Source: Pseudovirgaria hyperparasitica (taxonomy: Eukaryota > Ascomycota > Dothideomycetes > Acrospermales > Acrospermaceae). From it: DNA of 64,000 nucleotides. The DNA is taken from assembly GCF_010093815.1 (NCBI RefSeq), contig NW_022985555.1, positions 432,186 through 496,185 on the forward strand, written 5' to 3'. Below are positions 10,001 to 20,929 of this stretch, in pieces. The translations under genes were made by a program, and so were the position numbers. Below the pieces are notes generated by a model. It was not told the origin of the DNA, did no database searches, and saw nothing but the letters and a program-made list of their open reading frames with translations. Position 1 is the stretch's first letter. Each line of letters opens with the position of its first letter.

Positions 10001-11037
10001 GAGTTTCAACGGACTTCACGACTGGTATTCCGGAAGGAACTGTTCAAGCTGGAATAGGCTGTTCGAAACAGAATACCCATCCTGAGCCTGACACTTCGAG
10101 GGAGACTGTATCAATAGCGAGCATTGAACTGGTCCCATCGCCCAGACGGTCCACTAGTCAGCAGAAGACCATAGCACGCGTTCCCTCTCTCGCATCGCCT
10201 TCGATGTCACCCACACGTGAGCCCGACAGAACAAAGGAAACCGCGAATCCCTCATCAATGACTGCCCCTGCAGCACCGTCTACAAAAAGTCCGAAGACTC
10301 CAAGCAGTGGAAACTCAGCAACGAACCGCCGACACGATGAGTTGATCAAACGGTGGAAGAATAACCACCAAAGTATCGAGCGAGAACGTCTGGGAGGGCA
10401 CAAACCTGCACCAGGCAAAACTAGTGACAACAACCAAGCGGCCAAAATCGACAGCCCTCTACAGTCCACTCCAAGCCAGCGAGTACAACCATTCAGCTCC
10501 TCGGCCAAGGACAAAGCAGCATCAATCCGCACCCCCAGCTCCAAGCATATATTAACTCCCATCCCCAAATCTTCGCAACTCCCAAAACCGACCCCACCCT
10601 CATCCTCCCAACCAGCCCGAAACAGCGCCCTCGCTGCCAAATTCGCCTTCCTCACCACACCACTCCCTCCACTCCCAACCGCTGTACCCGCAAGAAACTC
10701 TCACTCCCTCTCCCGAACGGCCGCATCCCAAAAACCCCCATCTTACAGCCAGTTGCAGTCGACACTCAAATTCTCATCCAGCCCAGTCCCTAAATCCGAA
10801 CGCTCACCTTCCAGTCAAAACGCACGCCGCACCCCGCTTCGACCGACAACCTCGAATCGCGGCTCCAGCGCTTGTCCGATTATGTGTGACTCGCCGAGTC
10901 CGCCGCCCATGGTGCGGGGGAGACTGCATGGCACTTCGACTCCTAATGGAGCTTCTAGAGGAGGGAAGGCGGTGAGGAATCATGGGAGGAGTGCGAACGG
11001 GAATGATGTGCCACCGCCTTCGACCGCGGCATTTTGA
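7081..11037 (+). CDS. Large disordered protein with one BRCT domain
   Basis: 1318 residues in one frame. Most of it is Ser/Pro/Gln/Thr-rich and probably disordered. Residues about 828-905 read as a BRCT domain: FFFAGLLPTLTFYDAYGLVG, then HGGKVTAVPSKRTNYAVLG, ending ITENGLYELIRCLS. This is closest in style to the RFC1/DNA-ligase type, but no AAA+ or ligase domain is present. The ordered N-terminal ~170 residues carry a CRHC pair (near residue 77) and a later ICQDCW pair. A nuclear role in DNA repair or chromatin is inference only. Start: an upstream ATG at 6992 opens another frame (MADRVAEAHVNLKRRAEEHL) that could join in phase 0 through a 60-bp GTCGCA...CGAAAG intron, so the true N-terminus may be longer. 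The Ser/Pro-rich tail includes a basic segment near residue 1090. Confidence 0.8.
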   Translation: MNPNHQTPGFALRKNAWRVWVPRIVYPDHPLNGTDNEVHVLPYPLTLFPKSSWRRFHDINPSGTTDSHYVCRHCNRDRGEPPAHKRKLFLVAERLCWGFGATLTLSKDINEMLLWQVNYSLGLLDPFIEPPGQKPGGTYSQNNEWYPFASEYEMEAAMTLVSKPDAFSKHSFKTWLGILDAFDPPASDVHEPRQSPLADTDGNARRNVEELAKESITPNQNNVLQPASCSRISQTDSQIGSYRTLVSFYALLDKIERTSYVGSRFLEAYADHVRNDICQDCWFTHLVKPDMSDEDHASLFMPEQSTSAASTSTLASQAQVQEQTASLASSSASSSNLGAVMQQPSTQLQQRRHSPQPQQPDQTATPVQSEALCVSTGSFGNLSPAPNSFLPNRSHAFSPRQYLPPTSLGTAISSRHEAPCARGPALPNSSSTSALSVERNQSIRLASVSSSSTKTSQFPHVPSSEQATPSMHAQRSCPTRAAYPENVEIEGLARPTGGAASSEQRASSRGAASLNQGAIFSPSQAKSSTKAVQLSVGDHIGKDASDGLGSPQIPISTHCRRLWNHAGSAAQIKNDFKAGNPLQVLFNIYRVPGYARVRVQAYLENCAPRAYEEKMTLQCVYAAHIHCTACSPSSISERKETELADKSTQPVSRRSNENGHITISATLQSASSVMTDPRPLNYFVDTENAVLHSALDPAPSTQPLQSIRGGSCHVASRAACYTMVPKKPDTPARPRGLGLSIIAPTSITSLPSSRNCRSPGADGRMTASEGGSLNKIQDTRKSESAPQIGSTGRWNRTRAKNQSSVDSSSRAVVSTLFSTGQSTCLASLEFFFAGLLPTLTFYDAYGLVGRHGGKVTAVPSKRTNYAVLGADVDSIIHQVIKQNNIKSITENGLYELIRCLSTNIEVSSAAGSRAEMRHSVSSPHHINVDPRLETAGRIARETSQRVGVSQGPMTNIQTTLNSDIPTIPVQPTHRVSTDFTTGIPEGTVQAGIGCSKQNTHPEPDTSRETVSIASIELVPSPRRSTSQQKTIARVPSLASPSMSPTREPDRTKETANPSSMTAPAAPSTKSPKTPSSGNSATNRRHDELIKRWKNNHQSIERERLGGHKPAPGKTSDNNQAAKIDSPLQSTPSQRVQPFSSSAKDKAASIRTPSSKHILTPIPKSSQLPKPTPPSSSQPARNSALAAKFAFLTTPLPPLPTAVPARNSHSLSRTAASQKPPSYSQLQSTLKFSSSPVPKSERSPSSQNARRTPLRPTTSNRGSSACPIMCDSPSPPPMVRGRLHGTSTPNGASRGGKAVRNHGRSANGNDVPPPSTAAF

Positions 11038-11763
11038 GATTGATATGAGTTGTATGGCTGTAATCGTGATTGGATCGTGCAAAGCTTGATTTTGGTTGAT
11101 TTTGGCAACTCATCATGCCTTGGATAGTGCTCTGGAAATGGGCTTGCGTCTCCGGGACATTCTCGAAAAGGAGAGGTTCGGGGCTTTGTGGCAAAAGTCG
11201 ATTAGTATAGCATTCCTGGTAGCATGTGTTTGGAGATACCCCCTTTTGCACGGCCTAACATAGCGTAGCGTTACGTAGCATTGCGGAAGCAAGCATAGCA
11301 CACACATAGTAGTATAAAGCTGGCTTGATATCAAGATCTGGTTTTCGCAAAGTCGAATTTGCCAGTACCCAACAGCACTTTGGCCTCTCCCTCCCAAGGA
11401 GAAGTTAAGTCGAGAGCGACGCATATTTCGAACTGTGGATCTTTCAGAAAATGGATCAACCTGAATTGAGGTCTTCTCTATCGACCGCTCTATACCGCGA
11501 TCCGACACAGACACACAGACACACAGACATAAAACGAACAAGAAGAGCGGAGTCTGCAAATCCCATCCCACGCTCGCGTATACCGACCGCCCATGCATGC
11601 CCAAGTAGAAAGCCATCATCATGACACACAGAAGACGGACGTAAAAGAAAAATGCCCTCAAAAATGCCAGAACCGCTCGTAGGAAAGAAGATCGAAATCC
11701 GTCATAGCTCCCAATGGAATTGAGAAAAAAAATCGTATTCATGCTGCAAGACGTACTATTCCA
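11038..11763. other. Convergent 3' intergenic region with a short CA-type microsatellite
   Basis: Lies between the tail-to-tail BRCT and Dgk1 genes and probably holds both 3' UTRs. A small imperfect ACACAG repeat is at about 11508-11530. The open frames here have no recognisable content. Confidence 0.5.
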
Positions 11764-13001
11764 TTATCCGTGGCCAAAAGTGCGCAAAAAGGCCCACAGA
11801 CCGGCCCCACACAGCACCGGAATGGTCACGTTGTCGTCCCAGCCAAACAGATCGATTGCCTCGCTCACGCTGCCCACGAGACCGGCCCAGATGCTCATGA
11901 CGCCGAGTGCGAGACCGCCTGAGATGGTGACCACCTCCTTGGACACACCGAGCAGCTCCCGGACCTGTCCTGGAAGCACGAGCGCGCCCTGAAATGCGAA
12001 CGCGTAGCGGCCGGTGTCGTACTCGGCGGGCGTGTAGTGCGAGATGACGCCCCAGAAGAGCCCTGCGGTGGCGATACCGGTGATGAAGGCCGCAATGCTA
12101 CCCGCGAGACTCTTTCCGCGGCGGACTTGCGGGGTGTATTTGCCCCATAGGCGGCCGAAGGTTGATGCGGCGGTGTCGCACCAGGAGAGAAGGAGGATGC
12201 TCATGACGCCGATGTCTTTGGGGAGGAGTAGGAGTACGAGGTATGCACCGAGGAGATAGGATATGGTGCCGTTCCAGCCATCGACTTCGGATTCGCGCAT
12301 TAGGGCGCCCAAGCAGCGGATGTAGAAGCGGTTCACCGAGGGGTAGTTGTGGCGGATGACGTCAGTTGCGGCGATGGGGATGAGCAGAGTGAGAAGGACA
12401 GGGTGAATTGAGGTGGGTTGGCGGCCGGTAGTGTAGAGATAGAGGGTTACGAAGCCAATGGAGACGTGGAGGATCTTTCGCGGGATCTCGTGTTTGTGGA
12501 TCTGTAGAATGGTCAGTTTGCACGACTATGGTAAGTCTTGTAGACCGAAGCACATACAAAGGTCCGCCATTTCTGGTGTATAGGAATGAGACCAAGAGGA
12601 CTTGGGCTGCGGCTCATTTGTCTCCAGTATCGCTTGTTTGCACTTTCGGGAGAGAGCAGACCGTTGGTAGTACCATTCGGAACAAGTGGTTCGGACTTTT
12701 TCACCTGATTACCGGCCCTTTTTGACGGCACTGAATTCCTCGCAGTGAGACCACTCATATTTCGCCTATTCCCATCTAACGCAGGACTCCTGCTGCGGGT
12801 TCTGGCCCTCTTCTCTGGGTCGCGGTCTGAGCCCGAACTGTCTTCATCAATAGGCGGAGGAGATTTTATTCTTGAACCGCGCATGGAGCGTGTAACAGGA
12901 CCAAAATATCCATCTTTGCCTCCTGTCTTAGACGGTGTCTCACTCGGGGTGGGAGAGGGTGATATGACGCGTGGCGTCTCTGGTATTCGCACACTTGCCA
13001 T
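11764..13001 (-). CDS. DGK1: CTP-dependent diacylglycerol kinase, Dgk1-like
   Basis: Phosphorylates diacylglycerol to phosphatidate using CTP at the ER/nuclear envelope, opposing the lipin phosphatase Pah1 (family knowledge). Exon 1 is 13001-12558 and exon 2 is 12501-11764, with a 56-bp intron (GTATGT donor, CTGAC branch-like, CTACAG acceptor); the join is in phase 0 and gives 393 residues. Residues 1-148 are Ser/Pro/Arg-rich and probably a regulatory disordered tail. The membrane core follows with IHKHEIPRKILHVSIGFVTL, then WNGTISYLLGAYLVLLLLPK, SWCDTAASTFGRLWGK and RRGKSLAGSIAAFITG, the usual Dgk1/Sec59 signature. I chose MASVRIPETP as the start because the upstream extension looks non-coding. 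Confidence 0.88.
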
Positions 13002-13594
13002 GGCGTGTTTCCAACAAAACTCGAAAGGAGGGAGACTTGGCGAATGCGCAAGACCGGAAATTCTGCTGCACAGCTGCGGCAAGAGGTATTCAAGAGGCGT
13101 GAAGGGACAGCTGGATATCGCGGAGGCGTCCTCTACAGCTGGTGTGATTGCTATTGTAATGGAATGCGCCCGGGCTGAATACCGCGACTGCGTTGCATGA
13201 TCTAGAGGCGTTTCGGATGCCACAGTTGGCACTGGGAGGGAGAAAGGCCCGTAGAGGACCTGTGGGCGACAGGGAGCGTAGGAGAGGTTAAGGTAGTGAG
13301 TTTGTGGGCGAAGACGAACAAGGCACGCGGACAAAGGACAGAAGAGGCATGTTGTCGTCTGTAACTTTCTAGCGACTCGCGGCAAACAGCGGGTCGCACC
13401 CATGTGATCCATCGGGCTTGGCGGCGGTGTTAGCTCCGACATCTAGGAAAAAAAGTTATCAGTTCGTGAACATGAGGCTCATGAGCATTTCGAACATGTG
13501 CAGCAAAGCGATATCAACTAATGATCTTCTACGACTGGCGTAATTCGTCTATCTGTACTCCAATAGCTGTCGCGGCTCAGCCAGACTTCCCAGA
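13002..13594. promoter_or_regulatory. Divergent promoter region between DGK1 and SPB4 (inferred)
   Basis: About 590 bp between the start codons of two head-to-head genes; it should contain both promoters and 5' UTRs. A minus-strand frame extends upstream of the DGK1 start without recognisable content. No defined motif was picked out. Confidence 0.4.
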
Positions 13595-15505
13595 ATGGTG
13601 CCCAAGCAGACAGAAAAAGGCACATCAAGAGCTTGGGAGGCGTTGACACCAGCACTATCAGAATGGATCCTCGACTATGTATCGAGCAGAGGCTTCAAAC
13701 AGATGACTCCAGTACAGGCTAGCACAATTCCACTGTTCCAGCAAGGGAAAGATGTTGTGGTTCAGGCTGTCACAGGAAGTGGAAAAACGCTAGCGTTTCT
13801 GATACCTTTGGTGCAGCGACTGCTCCGTGTTGACGAGCCCACACGCAAGCATCATGTTGCGGCGATCATAATATCGCCGACCAGAGAGCTTGCGAAGCAG
13901 ATCCACACCGAGCTGATATCACTGCTGAGATTCCACGGACCCTCTGCTGCAGCCTTACGGACTCAGGATGACGACTCTGATGCTGAGATGGATGGGGACG
14001 TACCAGAACCCGCATATCCTGCATCAACGCCAAAGGTCGTTTCTCAATTACTATCTGGTGGCAAGAACACGAAGCCGGCCCAAGATTTGAGTGCATTTCT
14101 CAAGATCTCACCTAATGTCCTTGTTGCCACCCCAGGTCGCCTGCTTGAATTACTTTCATCGCCGTATGTGCACACGCCACAGTCCTCCTTTGAGGTCTTG
14201 ATCATGGACGAAGCAGATCGGTTATTGGATCTTGGCTTCAAGGATGATCTGCAGAAGATCTTGCAGCGGCTCCCCAAGCAGCGCAGGACCGGTCTATTCA
14301 GCGCTAGCGTAGAGAAAGCCGTTGACCAGCTCCTGAACGTTGGTCTCCGCAACACCATTCGTGTCACCGTCAGCGTTCGTGGAGAAACAGGGAAGCTGGA
14401 CAAAAAAACGCCTGCCAGCCTCCAAATGACCTATCTAGAACGTTCACCTTCACAAAAACTTCCCACCGTCATCAAACTTCTCAAGACCCTTAATCCAACA
14501 CCACAGAAAACGATAGTATACCTTTCTGCCTGTGCTGCTGTTGACTATTTTCATCATATGCTTCAAATCCTGCTCCCCAACTTCGCAATTCTTCCGTTAC
14601 ACGGTAAATTGAGTCAGCACATTCGCGAGAAGAATTATGCCAAGTTTGCCGACTCTCTCGCTCCCTCAATCCTTCTTACAACCGACGTCGCCGCACGTGG
14701 TCTTGACATTCACGCCCTCGATCTTGTCATACAATTAGATCCGCCGTCGGATCCAAAAACATTCATACACCGTTGCGGTCGCGCTGGACGTGCTGGACGT
14801 GCTGGGCTTGCCGTGCTGTTTCTCACACCACAAGAATGTATGCCTTACGTCGAGTATCTGGATGTTCAGCGCACACCCATCCGGCCATTGACGCACCCGG
14901 ACGTGTCCGTCACGGCGACCGACGCGGAGGATGTGACGTCGAAGATGCGCAAGGAAGTTTTGACCGATCGCGCGCTGCATGATAAAGCCCAACGAGGCTT
15001 TGTGAGTACAGTGCAAGCGTATAGCAAACATGTTGCAAAGAGCATATTTCGCGTTGGAGACCTTGATTGGACGGAGATGGGTGCAGCCTGGGGACTACTG
15101 CGCTTGCCTCGCATGCCGGAGCTGAAAGGATGGGAAGGTGACAAGACACTCGGCGTGGTCTGTGATTACGATACGTATGAATACAAAGACAAGCAACGAG
15201 AGAAGGCGCGTATCGTCGCTTTGGAAGCATGGAGAAATGGGGATGGCAAAGTTGGAGAGGGCAAGGAAGAGCGAGAGAAGCGGGAAAGGAGAAGGGGAGA
15301 AAGTGTGGCGTGGAGTGAGAAGAAAGGAAGGTTAGATATGCGACAGGAACGACGTGAGAAAAAGCATAAGCGGCGTGAGATGGAACAAATAGCGAAGATG
15401 ACACCAGAGCAGCGAGCAGAGCGCGAGAGACTCGAGAAGATGATTCAAGTTGTGAGGGAGGAAGTGAAAGGGGCTGAGAGCGAATTCGAGGGGTTCAGCG
15501 ACTAA
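13595..15505 (+). CDS. SPB4: ATP-dependent RNA helicase Spb4 (DEAD-box, DDX55 type)
   Basis: Needed for 60S ribosomal subunit biogenesis in the nucleolus (family knowledge). Single exon, 636 residues, normal for Spb4. Visible motifs: Q motif [15 protein letters not shown] (34-48), Walker A AVTGSGKT (58-65), PTREL (95-99), TPGR (179-182), DEAD (205-208), SAS (227-229, in place of the commoner SAT), then TDVAARGLD and [13 protein letters not shown] in the second RecA lobe. The signature [16 protein letters not shown] is typical of Spb4. The C-terminal ~110 residues are Lys/Arg/Glu-rich and coiled, as is usual for nucleolar helicases. Note the ~45-residue acidic loop after LLRFHGP. Confidence 0.93.
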   Translation: MVPKQTEKGTSRAWEALTPALSEWILDYVSSRGFKQMTPVQASTIPLFQQGKDVVVQAVTGSGKTLAFLIPLVQRLLRVDEPTRKHHVAAIIISPTRELAKQIHTELISLLRFHGPSAAALRTQDDDSDAEMDGDVPEPAYPASTPKVVSQLLSGGKNTKPAQDLSAFLKISPNVLVATPGRLLELLSSPYVHTPQSSFEVLIMDEADRLLDLGFKDDLQKILQRLPKQRRTGLFSASVEKAVDQLLNVGLRNTIRVTVSVRGETGKLDKKTPASLQMTYLERSPSQKLPTVIKLLKTLNPTPQKTIVYLSACAAVDYFHHMLQILLPNFAILPLHGKLSQHIREKNYAKFADSLAPSILLTTDVAARGLDIHALDLVIQLDPPSDPKTFIHRCGRAGRAGRAGLAVLFLTPQECMPYVEYLDVQRTPIRPLTHPDVSVTATDAEDVTSKMRKEVLTDRALHDKAQRGFVSTVQAYSKHVAKSIFRVGDLDWTEMGAAWGLLRLPRMPELKGWEGDKTLGVVCDYDTYEYKDKQREKARIVALEAWRNGDGKVGEGKEEREKRERRRGESVAWSEKKGRLDMRQERREKKHKRREMEQIAKMTPEQRAERERLEKMIQVVREEVKGAESEFEGFSD

Positions 15506-15758
15506 AGAGTCATAGCTCTTCAGAATCTAGTTGCTTTCATGCCAAAACAGAAGATAGTATTGCGACGCGGCAACCATTGAGGAATGCCAAATGTCTGACT
15601 TCTAACTGTTTGGCTCACAACTCTCTTACACTTCGACTACTCATACTACACACGAATGATCTCGCCAAGCTTCAAGGCTGGTTCGCTGCCTCACGTTCGG
15701 CACAATGTCAGAAGAGCGAAAAAAAAAATTCAGGGGGTGAGATGGAATTCGGCAAAAC

Positions 15759-15893
15759 AAAACTGCACCCCTGGGTATTGAACCCAGGGCCTATCAAGAT
15801 GCTGCAGAAACCGTTCCCCTTAGGATGGTTTTTTTCTTCCGAGTGCGCGTTGGAGGCCCTTAAGCCATCAGTGCCGCTGACTGAAAGCCTCCA
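15759..15893 (-). tRNA. tRNA-like Pol III module, possibly a tRNA pseudogene
   Basis: Read on the minus strand it has a T-arm hairpin CTGGG-TTCAATA-CCCAG whose loop is a good B box, an A-box-like TGGCTTAAGGG at 15867-15857, and a TTTT terminator at 15762-15759 just after the putative 3' end. The A-to-B spacing of 73 nt would fit a Ser/Leu tRNA with an intron. However, I could not fold a proper acceptor stem (the 3' strand GGGTGCA lacks a good partner) or fix an anticodon. It may be a decayed tRNA or a tRNA-derived repeat. A second hairpin (GTTGGAGGC with GCCTCCAAC) lies at its 5' end. Confidence 0.4.
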
Positions 15894-16291
15894 ACTTTTT
15901 AAAGAATATAAAGCATGAAAAGGCACCACAAACGTGTTTTGGGTGTGGCTTCCTCACTCGCGTGCAAACACGCCGTGCACAACATCTCGTTTGCATTCAC
16001 TTGCTATCACACGGGAGTGAAAATTCTTACTGGCAAAGCGGCCACAATGACGTGTTTGCTTGCACGATATTCAATATTGACATAGTTCACTGCGGCGACC
16101 AGTGTCCGCCCGCACGCGCCTAAGCTCTACCGTCCTCGCATTCACACTCTTCTTCGTGCTTGAGCTGCTCTAACACCCCAATACACACACTTTCGCATCA
16201 TCTCTATTTCAATCACGATTGTTCCATCACGCTCCCAATCTTCACACGACACTCCTTTTCATCTTTGCTCACCATCTCAGACCTGATCATC
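15894..16291 (+). promoter_or_regulatory. Upstream region of the 826-residue protein gene
   Basis: Spacer of about 400 bp. The last ~150 bp are C/T-rich (CACACTCTTCTTCG, CAATCTTCACACGACACTCC), as is common just upstream of fungal start codons. No TATA box was assigned. Confidence 0.35.
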
Positions 16292-18827
16292 ATGGCTGGG
16301 TCCAAGCTTTGGATGAGCGTTGTCAGCAAGCTGTCAGCGAGGAAGCAGAAGATAGGATCTCAGCCCATCGTTGCCCAACAAACTACCAATGCTGCTCATA
16401 TTGAGTCTGAGCTAAAGCTTGAGGACCATCTCCATGTACGTGCTATATTCCAACCTATATATTGTTAACCATCGGACTGACGTGTTAAAGGACCAACACA
16501 CTGATGACAATCGTAAGAAGATCAGTCACTCTATCAAACGCTTCTGGGCCCGTCATGTCAAGCATGACGCAAACACGAAATTGGTCGATTGTGAAGAAGA
16601 AAGAGTTGAAGAAAGAGAAGAAGGCCTAGTCAACAGTGACAAGTATGGCTCCTTTGTAACCTCCGCACCTCCTGAGGATCTCACCTTCGTCGGAGAGTTG
16701 GCTGTGGAGGTCGTTAGCGAGGATCAGTCCGATATGCAGGATTCTGTCACATCTCCCGTCACTGACAACGTCGTTCGCCAAAACGAAAAGTCCAACGAGA
16801 GTATCGCAATCATGGATTCGATGGTAGTCAGACTGAACCAGGCCACGGACGACGGCGACAGACAAGTACGATTCATGGAATCTGATGACACACTCCGTGA
16901 TCCTGAAGCACCTACTCCCGGTGCAGTCGCAGTTATCTCACCGAGCCTGATCAATCTTCGCGGTATCGATGCACGCACTCCTCGATCTCCAGCATTGAAC
17001 TTTGCTGCGATAGCCAACGATAGCTTTCAAATGTATCTAAGATCTATGAGATCACCCCAACTCATGATTACGAACTGCGAACACGAAGCTGCAGCATCGC
17101 AGGAATGTGGTACGGGTGCTCAGGAGGGCTTAGTGGACTCAGAAAGTCTCCCTCATTGCATCACTGAGCAAGCATCTGAGGATACGCTTCGCGACGCTGG
17201 CTACACTACGTTTCCAACCCCTTACGACCGCTCTGTAACTGATACAGCCTACATCACGAAAGAGCCGAGCACGTCTGTCCTTCCGCCAATGATGTCCCCA
17301 CTCGCCGTGTCAGATCATATCAAACCGGATGAGCGATATGGAGAATCACTTGAACATGACGGTTCACTGCCACTTGAGCATGAACGTTCATTGCAATCGC
17401 TCGCCTCTCTCCATGAGTCAGGAGCTGCTGCTGAGATATATGTGAATGCGTACGATTCAATCATGGCACTAGAAAAGCTCATTAGCGAGATAGACAGGAT
17501 TGTGGGCGACTTCAAGTCACTCAGGGGTCTCAGAAATATCTCTCGAACTCAGACCAGGGTCAAGCACCATGAAAATCACCTTCCAACAATGCCGGGCCAT
17601 CCAACCGGCGCTGGAATCCAACCAGCTGAGCCGTCTCAGAGCGATCTATTGACTGATACATCTGACGCAAGTTCATATGCTCCAATCGACTGTAATCTCG
17701 ACTCTCTCGAAGAAGAAGACTATTGCAATACAGCGGTCGTGCATGAACAGGAATTGACTGCTCTGGAGGAGCTACACAAAGACTCTGTCTTGGTCAAACC
17801 TACATTCAACCTGAGTCAGATCTTGACAAACTGCGACATTGTTCCAAGAGCTAGTGCGACTGTTACAGACGCCACTCAAATCGACACTGTTAAAGAACCT
17901 CAATGCGCTGTACAGTTTCGATCGCAAGAGAAGCAGAGGGTGTCACCAAGTCTCTCCTGTGACTGTGGAGACGAGAATGAGGATAACAAGGGCAAGCATA
18001 CTGTCCTTATCGAGCACAGCCCAGCAACTGCATCTTTCTCTGACTCTGCGACAAACAAGGGCAACCTTTCCGATCGTGGTGCAAGCCACAATGCACATGG
18101 CGGCATCTTTCCAATGAATCAAGACCAGGACCAATCGCTGTCCTATCCAGACGTTGGTTTCTCAAAGTTGCCGCTACTATGCGACCTTAAATCAAAGCAT
18201 GAAATCACGAACAACCAAGAAACGAGCCCTCGCATTGACTTGTCTGAACAGACTCCCAATCTCCCACAAAAAGCCACAACCACAAAACCACATTGTCGAT
18301 CCCGGTTCTTCAACCAAGGCCAGCTAATTCAAAGGGGGCCCACGGGCATAACCCACCCTCCCATCAGAGCCATACCGACCAATAGACAACCTCCACTCCA
18401 ATTCCCCATCCCCCGCCGCCTCAGCCGCGAACACACGCCAATCCTCCTCGCCAAACTCGAAGCCGCAGCCCGGACCTACTCCACGCTCTCCACCACCCCA
18501 GCACCACAATACGCCCTCGTCACCCCGGCAGTCTCCCTCGCTCAGCAGGCGTACAACCTCGAGCCCCTTCTCCAGCACCAAGACGTCCCACCGGCGCACC
18601 GCGTCCGCGGCCATCGTGGCAGGGGTGTCCTCAGCGCGATTGTACACGCGGCTGCAGGTGCCGTTGTCCGTGGCCGGTCGCCGGTGGGTGAGGTGTGCGG
18701 CCTCATGTCGCTGCGAGAAGGGGTGGCGGAGGTGACTCCTATGGAGGTGTGGCTGGAGGGTGCGTTGGAGAGCGTGGGGCTAGTGAGGGGGTTTGTGGGC
18801 TTGAGTCCTGAGATGGCTGTTGTGTGA
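16292..18827 (+). CDS. Hypothetical disordered protein, two exons
   Basis: Exon 1 is 16292-16435 (48 codons); a 55-bp intron (GTACGT...TTAAAG) follows, and exon 2 is 16491-18827. The join is in phase 0 and gives 826 residues. The start MAGSKLWMSVVSKLSARKQK is basic and could form an amphipathic helix. A short ordered-looking stretch SIKRFWARHVKHD lies just after the junction, and another (YDSIMALEKLISEIDRIVGD) near residue 370. Most of the rest is rich in Ser, Glu, Asp and Thr. The last ~150 residues turn Pro/Arg-rich, then hydrophobic (VRGHRGRGVLSAIVHAAAGA). No known domain recognised; function unknown. Confidence 0.75.
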
Positions 18828-19202
18828 GGTGGCTAGGAGGGGATGGGAGGGTTAGGGGCGGGTGGGTAGGATGGAAATGGGAAGGGAGGGGGGATGGTGG
18901 GAGAGGTGAACAGGGCATACGAAATGTATTTTGCGTAGGAGAGGGAGCAGGGGAGGATTGTATAAGTATTACAGTAGCATATTCGGGCCAGTCTGGTGTA
19001 GCGTAAGAATGGAATGAATATGCTTGAAGTACGAATTTTGAAAGACAAACCAAGGCACAGTAGATCATCATGTCCGTGATAAGTCTAGAATCATATAGAG
19101 ACTAGACGTGATGTACAGTCTACTAGGTGGAAGCTATAAGAAATAATATTATCATGTAGGTATTACCTAGATTCTAAGTAGCAAGAGTAGAGTTATACTG
19201 TT

Positions 19203-19836
19203 AGAGAGAAGAGATGAAAGTAGTTTCTTATCTTAATATAATTCTATTATAGAAGAGATATTAGACTAGATAGAGAATCTACCAGACTAGAGAGTATACA
19301 AATACTACTACTATGTATCTATTAAGTGATTCTATAAAAGTATAAAAATAATATTTTGATAGAGAGAAGAGACGATAGTAGTTCCTCTATTTAATAGAAG
19401 ACTATTATAACATAGAGATTAGAGTATAAGAGAAGTATAAATGTTTAAAGAAGTAAGTAATATCATTCCTAATTAGATATTAAGTGTTTTTTTAGTAGTA
19501 ATAGTATAGTAATCCTACTAGAGAGAAGAGACTATAGTAGTTTCTCTAATGAGTAGAAGGCTATTATAGTATAGAGATTAGGAGACTAGAGAAATTTAGT
19601 TATGTAGAGAAGTAAGACATTATATACTTTTCTATATATCTAGTGGATCTTGAAGTATGATTCATAGTATCTCTAATAAAGAGAAGAGACTATATTAGCT
19701 TCTTGGTTTCATAGACGTCTATTTTGCTATAGAGATAGGAAAATAAGAGAGTTTTATCTAGATAGAGAAGTAGAAGATTCTGTAGGAATCAAAGATATCT
19801 ATTTAACAGCATCAACTCCGGCTCTTTTGTTCATTC
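19203..19836. repeat. Degenerate tandem repeat, four units of about 159 bp
   Basis: Units begin at about 19203, 19361, 19520 and 19679, each opening with AGAGAGAAGAGAC-like sequence followed by TATAGTAGTTTCTC. Each also contains an AGAAG-CTATTATA-ATAGAGAT segment about 50 bp later. Spacings of 158, 159 and 159 bp are very regular even though the units have diverged. The region from 19100 on is AT-rich and has no coding content. Confidence 0.75.
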
Positions 19837-20174
19837 ATTTATGATATCGAACACTTGGGGAAGACTCTCTAGCAAGCCGATGAGCGGATGGATATCATCC
19901 ATTATCATATACTTCTTATCGATGTGAACGGTCTCTTCTTGCCCGACGGTTCTGTCGTATATCTGCAGCTTGCGGCTCCACGACTGGGGTACCATTTCGA
20001 AAATTGCTCATACCTTCTCTCGACTTCATTGGAATATTTGAGGATTCCAATCCGTGAGCCGTCTCTATGATCGATGAAAGGCGGAATCTTGACTCTAAAC
20101 AACGCTGAATCTGGTATTTGTAGGGCTGCGCTCGAATTCGCAGCGCTGCTGAGTCGCAATTTGTACTTGTCCAC
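19837..20174 (-). pseudogene. Possible fragment of an unrecognised gene
   Basis: Read on the minus strand, 20174-19990 has a coding-like frame (FRVKIPPFIDHRDGSRIGIL). A different frame becomes coding-like just downstream (TVGQEETVHIDKKYMIMDD, then LIGLLESLPQVFDIINE and a stop near 19837). I found no intron that joins the two in phase, so this is either a frameshifted remnant or a gene with an intron I did not place. The family is not recognised. Confidence 0.3.
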
Positions 20175-20929
20175 GCCCAGCCCGGCACTGCGACATGGAA
20201 CTGTCTGTCTTGCATGTTTGCTGGGCCCCTTATCTGTGCCCGCCCGCAGTCAGGTGTGTGCCTAGCGAATTGAACGGCGATTAATATCATGCGACATTGT
20301 CTGACAGACCCTGTTATGTATTGGATGACGGAAAAACTTAATTTGCGATAAGGCGTATATATTAATGTGTTCCAGCCAGCAAGTACATTTATCAAACTAT
20401 TTCATAGCTAATGGCTCACACTCTGATTTCATAAGAAGTAAAGTAGATAGAGGAATACGACATATGAGTGTTACAGAAGCCGAATAAGTATCAAAGATAG
20501 CCTTGTATACAAGGAAGGAGTTATGCTTAAAAACCCTGGTCAGAGCAGGCAAGAATGTGTCCTTGATCTGAAGAGAGCGCCCGAATACTCATTCAGTAAG
20601 GGGTCGCTCACGACCATAGCGCATTTGCGTATATCAGTTCTTCTCGGACCATGGCGTCTGCTTCAAGGGATTGCAGTGGCACATGAATCGATCGAACTCT
20701 AGGCAAGCGAATTCCATACCGACAAGTTAAACTGCCATCGAGATACGATGTGTAGGAATTTTGCACATGCATCTTTTGACCTGTCAAACTCACCAAACCA
20801 TAAAAGATCTCTGAGAAGACATGCTTAACTGTGTGAAATGCTCGATCTCGATGACCATGACCATGAGGAGGTAGTCGTTAGACGGTTAATTCGCATCCAT
20901 CATGCTCTGAGTAACTGGATGCTGAGTTC
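20175..20929. other. Intergenic, nothing supported
   Basis: Normal composition, short frames only, no recognisable domain, RNA or repeat. Confidence 0.4.

Noticed and set aside
10158-10658. Minus-strand 166-codon frame
   Set aside because: Also a shadow of the Pro/Ser-rich tail of the BRCT gene.
11113-11742. Minus-strand 209-codon frame in the convergent spacer
   Set aside because: No recognisable domain; it lies where the two 3' UTRs meet and contains a CA-type microsatellite.
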